Below, piece by piece: positions 22,701 through 34,700 of a DNA stretch of 64,000 nt (position 1 is the first letter of the stretch; the number at the start of each line of letters is the position of its first letter). The stretch comes from Pomphorhynchus laevis (Eukaryota; Acanthocephala; Palaeacanthocephala; Echinorhynchida; Pomphorhynchidae). The notes under the pieces were generated by a model. That model was given only the letters and a program-made list of their open reading frames with translations, did not search any database and was not told where the DNA came from. The stretch lies in assembly GCA_012934845.2 (NCBI GenBank), contig WNNJ02002282.1:26584-90583 (forward strand), in the 5' to 3' direction. The position numbers were made by a program, and so were the translations under genes.

Positions 22701-25700
22701 TCTTTATACTACCTAATTTGGGTTCAAGACATACAAGGCAGGTTGAAACCAATCCTGCAATAGCAATTGGATTTAAAATAGACCTGTCTGTCCGATAAGG
22801 ATTTAAGGACATTGTTCCTTTCCCAAGGTGAATAAGGCCCTGCGAAACACGAACGGCCATAGTTGTAAATGGATCTTTGGTATGGAATAATGAAAGCTGA
22901 CGAAGCATCGCCAATATTCGTGCATTATTAGTACCTAAAGTAAAAGAGAAAATACATATTTAAATTATCCCATTTATCCTAGAATCTTAAAATTATATAA
23001 CAATTAATTTGAAATCAATTAGTTTGATTTTTTTAATTTCAAAAATCTAATTAATTTTAAATTATCTTTAAGACAAATTTTTTAGTCATAATCTTGAACA
23101 CAATAATCTTGAACATAATAAGTTAATATAAGTTGATATATAACTCATATATAAGTTGTTATATAACTTAATGCGTTAATTATTAATTATCTTAGTAAAA
23201 AATACAACTTGGAAAATTTTAATTTAATCTTCAATCATCTTTAAAAGCTGTTCTTTTAAACAATCATACCACAATCATCATAAATCATAACCTTAGATGA
23301 TCCCGTCGTGCATAATAAATAAAACGATAATAAGAGAAACGACCGAAAATCGTACAAAATCAATTAAAAAGTAATAATTTGCAATAAAGAATAACGATTA
23401 AAAACAAACAAGACGACAAAAATATATCATTTGTTTCTTTTTATAAGAAAACGCGTTTAAAAGATAGTTGACATCATTGCGTTTTTATAATAAAACACAA
23501 ACGTCGTGCTTTTTGCGAAGAAACCATTATTTATTATATTTATTATAATAATGTTATTATAATAAAACATTATAAAACTGATATATAATTTTAGCATTAA
23601 AGACAATTGTCGTATTCGGAAATAATAGCTCTAATGATTAGTCTCGATATTTGATATTCGAGACTAGAAAATCATTAAGCAGTTCTAAAAAGTATAAATA
23701 TCTGCTCAAACGGTTTTTATTTTAAATAAAAACCGGTTTTTATTTTTATTTTAAATATTCTAACGATTATACTTTTTAAATCTAAAACTAAAAATATCGG
23801 CAAAAATATTTGTAATTAAAATCCTATAATTAATAACCCGACAATAAAAAATTACTTTTAATTAATTTTAAATAAAATTAATTTTAAAATTATTCAAAAT
23901 TAATTTAATCAATTAAAATTAATTTTAATTTATCAAATTTTTAGTAACCGCTCACATACCAGCACCGATTAATCCAAGAGCCATAATCGAGTTAATTGCA
24001 ATAGATTGATCTGAATCGTGTGCAAATTTTGCTAGCGTATCCATGAAATTAAGTTTAGGATTAGATACAGCTAACAAGGATATTGCCAATGGTACGGCTT
24101 TTTTCGAACCTGGATTTCCACTGTGAAGCTGCGATAAAAACAATAATTAAAATGCAAATTACTTGTAAAGGAATTAACCATCTGACAAAGCATTCGAAAA
24201 GCCATATCGGTTCCAATATCATCACCCATAGCAATGAGTCCAATACCAATAATACTTATTGCTAAATATTAGAACATTCAACACGTGGACAAAAATTATT
24301 TATAATGACTATTTGTTAAATGAAAAACTTTAAAAACGTAACAATGCAATCATCACTAGCGATAAATCCAATATCAATAATACTTTTTGCTAATCGTAAA
24401 AGCAAAGCGTTTATAAGCAAATATGACTGTTTGAAAGTCATATTTGACTATTTTAAAATGTAAAACGATTTTACGGAATGTATACAAAATATTGAACTGG
24501 TCTTAATAAATATATCCCTGATCTTAATTAATTATATAAATAGTCCTGATATACAAATTATTAAATGCGAAATATTAAATTTTCGGTTACGAACTATTCG
24601 GTGGAGAATAACGTTCTTAAACGTAAAATACAAGAAGCATTTTTTGCCAAAAAGATTAAACCTGATATTGATTTAATGACACATATTTTGAAATTGTAGT
24701 TTGTAGTATACTCTTTATTTAAAATTATTTAAAATTATTTACTGGTTTTAATCTTACAATAATACTGTTTTTAAAAAATCTTACAATAATAGTTTTTAAA
24801 CAATCTTTCTTTGTATAAAAAATTAGCTGCAGAATAACTTAAAAGGACTTGACAATTAACCACAATTATGTGGTTAATATCCATCTATATACACCCTATC
24901 ATAATAATCACGAAGTATTTGCTATACAATAACGTCTTTATTGTAATGTGTGATAAAATTTAATTTTTATGCAAGTCATAATAAACCCGATATTCATTTA
25001 ATAATAAATATTTTGGAATTGTAGTTTGTTCTTCATCGCGTTATTATTTAAAATTATTAAACCAATCTTACAATTAATTGATTTTATAAATCTTACAATT
25101 TTACTGTTTTAAATCAATTTTACAATTAATTTTGTTTTGAATTGTGTTTCTTTTGTCATTGTTATTGCTTTGCTGTTTTTATCTCCCTTGTTTTTGTTCA
25201 TTGTGAATTTAAGTTTGATGTTTTGATGAAATAAGAGGCACAACTAATCGTTTGAAATTCTGGGATAATCTTCATAGCAATTTTTAAAAACTGTTTAATG
25301 TAATTTTATCTTTATGGTGGTGGCAGTTAGCTATCGAAAATTCGATTTTAATAAAATTTATATTATACCTCTCCTTTGACAAGTAAATGATTTTTATGAG
25401 TTAACAACCAATTTATAGCAGACTCGTTAATATTAATACAAGTAATATTATTAATATATCATTGCTATTATAACAATGCTATTTATGCCTAAATAGCATT
25501 GTTAACAATGCTATTTAGGCATAAACTTTGTATGGACATAAAACACAAAAAGTCATTTAACAATGATTTTATTTTATAACTAAATCATGATCCATAAATA
25601 AATTAGCAATATTTTGGAAATTATATATTGCAGCATTAATCTTTAGTTTACTGTCTGCTTGAAAAAATTTAATCGTTCAATTCTACAATTTATTTTGTTT

Positions 25701-28700
25701 TTAGTTTTTATTGTCTTTGTAATTGATTTTGTGTTATTATCTCCGTTGCTTTTATCTCCGTTGTCTTTTGTTCATTTTGTTGTTTATTGTGAATTTCAGT
25801 TTGGTGCTTTGATGAAAAAGAGGCACAACTAATCGTTTGAACTTATGCGATAATAATCGCATAAGTTCAAATTTCATAAAAAAGAAATTTTTAAAACTAT
25901 TTTTAATAATTTTATCATTGTGGTCGCAGTTAGCTATCGAAATTCGATTTCAATAAATATTCTATTTACGCTCTCATTTGATCAGTTAATAATTTTTAAA
26001 TCATTAAATAATTATTTTTTAATTATTATATAAAAATATTTATTTATTAAAACATAAGTAAAATAAAACTATATATAATGTTGTTGCTAGGTAGACTGGA
26101 CTTTAATTCACGACATTGATGCATCCTGTCGTGAACCAAAATCCAGTCTAACAAGCAACACCATTTTGTATAAATGCCGTATTTCGTAAGAAATCCTAAA
26201 CCGTCGTCTATTCACTATTTATATACTCAAATATATAAAATCATAATATTATATATTATGATTATATTTTTTTATTATGATTATATCATATTATATATTT
26301 TAACATATATAATTAAAAATTGCACTATTTATAGCATATAAATGCTAAAATCATTCCTTCATGTACTTTTTATTGCATATACAATGTCGTATTTAATGTG
26401 TTTAATGATGATCCGCACCGCAGTTCGAATTGGTAAAGAGCGCAAGTCTCAGTAAATTAAGCAAAGTATCGTAAACGCCTTCATTCACGATGTCACACAG
26501 GCAACTGAAATGATCAGTGGGTACTTCATTCTACTGATGATTGTTGCTGGGTACTCATCATTTCAATGCTAAAGTGATCGTCTAGAAGTAACATGGTGAC
26601 TGAAAGTCGTGAATCAAAGTCCAGTCTATGAAGCAACACCATTTTGTATAAATACCGTATTTCGTAGGAAATCCTGGACCGTTGTTTCCTAGCACATTCG
26701 TGCATTACTATTATACATGTTGTATCCGTTTAGGATCCAACGAGTGCAGCGACAATTCAGCAACAACCTCTGCCTAGTGTTTAAGGATGGTCCGCAAAGC
26801 AATTCGATCTGGTTAAGAGCGTAAGCCTCAGACAATTAAGTAAAGTGTCGGAAACGCCTTTATTCACAATGTCACACAGGCAACCGAAACGACCAGTGTG
26901 TACCTCATTCTACCGATGAGTGTTGCCGGGTACTCATCATTTCGATACTAAAGTTGTCGTCTAGAAGTAGCATGGTGTCTGAAAGTGAATAATGCCTGCA
27001 AAATTAATTTAAATTTTAACAAAATTGAAATATAACATGAAATCATAATCTGAATTAAGGCTGTAATGCATACCTATTACAGTTGGAGCATGATTATATT
27101 CATCGTGATCTTTTTGGTTAGCATGACAAGAATCCGGATCATCAGCTGGATTTGATCCATCCGATTCAGGCTTAGATAGAGAATTAAGAGCGTATCCAAT
27201 AGCAAGAATCTCCTGGATTCTTAGCATATCTCCGGTGCCAGCACTGCTTAGAGCCAACGTAAGCACCTTAATGCTTTGTGCAAGAGGTTTAACAAGAACA
27301 TGAGTTGAATCAATAAGGTCATTAATTGTCGATTTGTTTGTCTGCTGAAAATAGAATAGTGCAATTCCCGCAGCCACTAATTTCATTAAGGGATCGAGCT
27401 GAGTGATTTCTTTTTGGCTCATTGTCCAATTCATCAGTGATGTAATCACTTCTTGATTTTCATCTGATGAACCAATACCCACAATTCCAGAGCACAACAC
27501 ACAAATCGAATTTAATTCAATATCGTCGTTTTCCTCGAGGCACTTCAGAAACATCGCCATAATATCCTTTCGACCGGTACCCGCATAAGCAACGGCCAAA
27601 CCCATTACAGCACCCAATTGAACTGGAAGTTTTTGATCAGCAGCGATACAATCGGAACAAATTGCAACCACAGGATCACACTCATTGAGGACATTGACAC
27701 TCGATAATCCATAGCCAAATAATGCACCTCCCTATTTTTAAATAAACAAAAATAACAGTTTAGTTTATTTTTGTATGATCAAGAAAAAATAGGGAGGAAT
27801 TGAATGTATTTAATATCAATGGAATTTATTTCTTATTTGTTTGTAAAAATAAGAAATAAATAAAAAATACTAACACAAAGTATTATTCAAAGTGTAAATC
27901 ATGAGATTGTTTGGATGAGAAAGCAGAGAAACAAACGAATTAGTTAAATCGAAAATAAATAGGCAAAACCTTAATACCTTAACGTAATCGTCAGAGCTGT
28001 ATGTATACTTGTCCAAGGCAAGTAAGCCTCCATCAACATCCCACATTCGTATCACACCCATGCTTGCAATAGCTGTAAATACGCCTGAAAAGTTAAAAAA
28101 TGAGACGCCTGAAAAAGTGCTAAAATTAAAAAATTCAATGTTTAAATGGATTTTCTAAATTTATAAAAAAATAAAAATGTGTGTGGACTATTCCTAAGAT
28201 GACCTTCCAAAATTTATAACTTTAACAAACATTTACCCAAACAAGCGTTTGGTTGTAAAGCCATAAGATTGAACAATAATTGGAACATCAATGTTCTGAA
28301 GACGTGTTAATAGTTCCGCAATTTTTTAAAGTTATTAAATAAATTAAATAATAAATGATAAAAGTGATACTGCATGTCTGTATATTTATAATTTTTGATA
28401 AAAATTTCAATTAATTTTACAAAATGTTAAAAAATTGCATTTCATTAAATATAATAGTCATTGCAACAAACGAGTCGGATGATTGTTCCCCTAAATAAAA
28501 ATAAAAAAAAACTTAAACGTGAAACGTAATCATTGGATCAGTAGCTGATGAGTCAATCGATACTGAAATGTGGCGTACTGCTGTTGGCTTTTAGATAGGA
28601 TTAAAGCAACGTGCAGGATAAAAATAGTCATTAAAAATTAAATATTAACAATGACTGCACGGCAACTTTAAATGACTGTATATCAACTTAAAATTAGGAG

Positions 28701-31700
28701 ATAAATTATACACATATTTATTAAATCGAATTATTGACAGCTGATTTATAGGCATTTAGCGATGTTAAGTCGTCGATAAGCATTCCGAGCAGCCTTATAT
28801 AACGGAGCCTTCGTTAGATCCCTTTGACATGCCTTAAACATTGTGTTACGATGCCGCAAGGAGGCCCTCAGAGTAGAATCAAACCAATTAAGTCGTAAAC
28901 ATTTTTTATACTGTTTAATAATATTGCAGCCTTTTGAATATCAATTGGTAAATTTCAATTTGTCAAGCGGTTCATGGATTATTTTAATTAAATAAAATCT
29001 TAGAAAAATATTTATCCTGATCTGTATAAAAATTTTTAAATATCCAGGAACTATCAGGTATAGTTGAACGACTAGTAACTACGAGCATCTTCAGAAAATT
29101 AATCACATCTTCTAACCGCTAGCATCTTCTGAAGATGCTAGTAGTTACTAGCGAAATATCAAAATGATAGTTCCTGGATATTTAAAAATTATTATAAATA
29201 TTAATATTTATAAACGAGGCAAAATATCGTTTACAAGCATAGTCAGTTTATTCGCAATTCGCTTATAGATATTAAAGGTATAAAACTATTCTGTAATTTA
29301 CTACATCAAGGTGAAATTGGCAATGGATCCTCCGGCAAACACTTCTTGAAGCTTGTAATCAAATGTACTATCGTCAGATATTTTCTACACAAACTCCGAA
29401 ACCGACTTTACTAAAGATCTTGGGAAATATCTTGAGAGAGTTATATAAGAATTCTAAAAGATTAGAAGAGAAATTAGAAATAATTACCCTACGCAGAATG
29501 TGCTTTGATGTCAGCTTTGCGAAATGAAAACTTGAGGGCAGCTTAGCGTGACTAATTACAACGAACGCAGAAAGCTCGATGTTTACTTAAATCGAGAAAA
29601 TGTTTCTAAGGAACACGTATTTTTTTATCGGAGTGGGGAATCTATTACTCTTTAATACTTACTCCGACGGTTGACGAAGTGAACCATAATCATTAAACAA
29701 TATGACACACAATAAAGCGTCATGATTAGACCGTCTATGCGCTGAATAAATCAAATCATCTTTCGACGTTCAAAGTAATTATTGGGTTGACATGTTCAAT
29801 TGCTTCCTGTTTGGCAAATCGATACCAGCCTAATGGAGAGAAGCGGATATTATGGTAATAAATAAGGGTACCGGAAATGTAGAGTCGAATGGTTAGTACC
29901 GTGGAATAGCATTACATAACCACAATAATTAACCACTTAAGTGTTTTGTGCAACCGGCTAATGAAATGCTGGGGGAGCTTTCTTCCTGATGAACAATTCG
30001 GATTCCGTAGGAATCGTTCAACGGTATATGCCAGAAATAGAGTAAGGATACAGGTTACGCAATCCATTGCATTGAAAAAATCTTTATGTAATTTTTTCTT
30101 TAATTTGAAAGATTAATTTTTTAATCTTTTCGCGCTAATTGTAATGTTCTACAATGAGATCTTTTAAGCCCTTTATTCTTCATTTTTCTCGGGATATATC
30201 TTTAACCATCCGACGTGACTGTAATGAATTGAAATTATTACAGACGACTTGGTGATTTTTTGTGCAGATGTAAATTATGAACAAATTGCATTGTAATCTC
30301 TGAATTCTGTACTCGAAATAATCTCTCCATAAATTTATCAAAGTCGAAGGTCGTTAAAATTAGAAAAGAAGGTAAGTTAAGTCGAAACGATGAGTTACAA
30401 TTAGACTTCTCGAGTTTAGAATTTTGTCGTTCGTATACGTACTTTGGATTGTTGCTTACGTCTCGAAAAAAATACGGCATCTACTAATTTGATCAAAAAC
30501 ATTGGGGCGCTATTATTTGAACGAGCTGTACGTTAATTTAACCAAATGCTTCTCTCGATTATCCAGTATGTATGTACTTGAATTGTTTGGATGGATTTCA
30601 ACTCTTCGCATTTTTATCAAATAGACTTCTGTCAATGGAGACACATAAAGCGTGTAGTAGGCGTATCCCCTAACTCGTAATCAACATCATTTATGGTTTT
30701 ATTACACTTCAATCTTGTTCTGAATATTCCTTTTTACCGTCCTTTTTTGTCGAAATCGGGAGAACGTTATTAGTAAGTTGCATCATTTAGAGGCAACATT
30801 CATGTTTCTGAATGTCCACGTTTGTTATGATTTTCCCTTTCCGACATTCAATGACCATAGCAGGCAGCTGGCTTGATATTTGTCTCATCGGAAAATATAA
30901 CGGATCAAATAATCGTTGAAGATAAGCTCGGAACAGACTATATCACACTCGATTTTTGATTTTTCATGATTGTTAAGACCAATCAAGCTTAAGCTTGTGA
31001 ATTTTGTATTTTATGGTTCCAAGCTGAAAGGCGAAGGGAGCGTAATAATAAATCGCTTCATAAATAGTAATAAATAGTTATAAATATTAATATTACGTTA
31101 TTCTTTGCCGAATAATGCTCTGATTTTACTGTTGAATAGGATAATCTCCAAGAATTTCTGACAAAATTTCAGGTTAACCAACATTTATATTGCATTTTAC
31201 TCTGATAATCTATGTTTTTCTTTAATTTCGATTCAGTTTTTTATCAGTTATAATCTCCATATTTTATTCCCATCATTGAGAAATATGTTGTACTTTCGAT
31301 TCAGTTGCATACTTTTTATCAGTTACTCCATCACCGAGAAATAGCAGAGGGATTAATAAAAATTACTTATTATTATAAATAATACTTTTATTACTTAATA
31401 ATATAATAATATTATTAATATTATTATATTTGATTAATATTGTTTAATATAGTTGATTAAAATAATTATATAATAACTGAATATTTAATTGTTTATAATA
31501 ACTACTTTTTCCACAAGTAGTTGCTTTCGCGATAGAATATACAATAAAATTGGGTTGCTGATAATTCGATATTTAAAATAAAAAATTTCTATTTCACTCT
31601 GTCCACTAATAAATAATAGTAACCAATGAGTGAACAGTCAATTTATAATATAAAAATAATAAAACGACAATCGGTTGTTAACTGAATTGCCTCTGTTATT

Positions 31701-34700
31701 TTATAAATATAACGTCACTACTGGTGACGTATATTAAGAAGAAAGACTTTCAGTAAAACTTTGATAATTATCACGAACAAGAAAGTATAAACATGCATGT
31801 TCTTTTACAACCTTCGTCGGGAAAGCTTAAGACGGAATGCGCCTACCACAGACTCATGAGACTACCCTGTAGTGATGAGTAGACTCTCATGAGACTACCC
31901 TGTAGTGATGAGTAGACTAAGGTCGAAATGCCCATTGATAGTTACGCGACTGTGATCCCTACGGACTAATTATTGAACTATTAGTTCAATTCTTAGTTCA
32001 ATAAGTTAAATTTTTAGTACTAATGTTTAAACCACGTAATTTCAAGTACAAATAAGGGTCGCAAAGAGAATAAGAGAAGATACTCTCGGCAATCGTGGTC
32101 ACTTCATTGTGGCTTAATTTTAGAGGTCAATAAACAATTTAGAGAGTTGTCATTTAAAAATCTTATTTGACTTTCTATCTTTGATTTATTCATAGTGACA
32201 TCATGCTGTTTCACCCCTTCTTTATCAGCTGTCGATATTATTGTAAACATGAATATACACATTTTATCAGAGGGTGGGTTGTGTGAAGCCCCAAATGGTC
32301 GGAGTTGTATCTATATTATATTTGCAAATGTAGGAATACAGAATGTCTATCTAGAACTTTCATTAGAATGGGGATTATGTCGCAAGCATAAACCCGTTTC
32401 ATGTGTGATCGCAATATATAATTTATAATGTGATACTAGTAAGCAACTAGTATCACATTATAATCATATTGCTTACTAGTATCACATTATAATTATATAT
32501 CATACTGTATTCATTCGAATGGATCATAAACAACGGTATCCGTATATCACATTATATATGTTTATATATGCTATCCCTTCTAAAGCGACAAACCCTTGAT
32601 AAGTTATCCAAAATTATCCACTTAATTATGATTCTTTGAAGAATGCGTGTATGTTACTGCTAGAAAGGAAATTAGAGGATAGCTACTTGCTTCTTTTGTC
32701 AACACTATTATCGGCTTGTTCAAAAAAGGCTTCTACCACAATAGTTAGCAGATCAATCATAATCTACAATGGTTATTAGTGCTTAAGAAATCTTTAATAA
32801 GAATGAGTAAAGAATCTCGCTTTGGGGAGATTCAGGTCGAATATGTTGATATGTAAGAAAGTAATGTAAGCTCGTAAGAAAGTATTATTTAGAGTGTTAA
32901 CGTTTTAACGAACATAAAAAACTGATAGTAAACCGTGGAAAATTTGTTCGAGCAAAGCTCATTTGGACACCAGAATTGCACTGTCCGCATGATTATTGCA
33001 TTTCAAAAATAGATTGCATTCATTGCAATCTATTCTAAAACCAAGAAAACACTCCTAATGATTTTCAATATCTATTAAGCTAATAAAACTTCCAATATCC
33101 TATAAACGCGAATTTACCGTGAAGGAGCTTACCACGGCTCTCTCAACATCATATGGCGAATGATCCCGATTTATTTCCTCCACTCCCAAATGGGTGGATG
33201 ATCACCCCTTTGTAAATATTGATATCAATAAATATGAATTGCATATTAGATATGTCACAAAGGTATATACAGTAACTTATCACAAAACTAACTTCAACTT
33301 ATAAATCAAATGATGTGTGAAAACATTTCATACCGTGCTCTTTTAAGTTTGCAAGAAATTCATTGCTTTCGTCGCTAAAGAGAATATTGTCTTTACGAAA
33401 TCCAGCGTTTACAAAGCCATTAACAAGAGCATCCGCAATGTGCTTGCGAACTCGATCAGCACCAGTAGTTCCGTCTCGATTAGTTCCGAATATATGTCGT
33501 GTCGGTGTGTCAGTCAGATGAGCTTTGTAAACATCCTTTGGATATTTAGGTTCCAATATATCTAATTCTCTCGCAAGGCACATGAAATTTGAGCTCAAAT
33601 TCGTATTATTAAAGGCATCTTGCATATCTACTCCCATTTCCTGTTCATCTTCAAGAGGTGATCTTCTCCAGCCATTCATAGCCAGCATATACGCTAGTTG
33701 AAGACGCATACTGCTTGGTTCAGCGATTGGGTACACTAATTGCACATCTTTTTTGCTGCCCATACGAATTGCACATTGCATTGCTCGATAGTAATCTTTG
33801 AATTTTAAGTATAGTCGAAACGCATTTCGCAAATATTGCATGTCTTCACCGTCAGAGCTAAGATAATTTGCACAACTAAAAATACAATTATGAAATTATC
33901 TAAAATAAAAAATGGTAATAATAACCTGGTCATATATAATGCAACTCTCGAAAAGTTGTCTTCTTCACAATGTTTCTCAATAAGTTCAAGATTTTCAAAA
34001 TCACCTAGAAGATCAACGGCATCTGCTTCTGAATTATGAGCCAAGAAATAAGGAACAACAACATTTGCGAGTTCCATTAAGGCCGCATTTTGCATAGTGA
34101 ATATGTGGTCAAACTGAGTAGGATCTTGACCGACCATACACATTTCAGCGCTTAGATGCCTAAATTAAAGCATTTTAAGACAAGCATGATATGAATTAGA
34201 CAAATAAACTAAAAGGGTAGTATGCCTACCTTTTCAAAGTAGATAAAATAAATACTGTGATTTCAACAATTGCGCGAATTAACTAAGTTAAAATTATGTA
34301 AAAATACACATCTTTAACAAGTGCACTAAATTTTAGTGCCCTTAATAAATGCTAATTAGGAATTAGCATATTTTCAGATTTATGATCAAAACTGAACTTA
34401 TGAGTTGATTGCTTTTTAGAATTTTATTAAATACTAATTTATATCCACATTTCATTAGATGATAATAAAGAAAACGAAAGCAAAGCGTTTTGTTTACGAT
34501 GATGAAACATGCGTTTTGTTTGTGAAAACATATTTTTCAAAAAACGTGTTGTTTCTAAAAACGTTTTTGTTTCTGATTAGCAACTAGCGAAATGTAAAAA
34601 TAAATTTTATTGATTAGCAAGTCATATATACCAGGATATAATACAAAAAATCATAATATTTATTATTTATCATAATATTTATTTAATTTTAAATAATTTA

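Noticed and set aside
32195-32428. 77-codon open frame on the plus strand
   Set aside because: No recognisable motif, lies in an RPN1 intron, and its end runs into a hairpin repeat.
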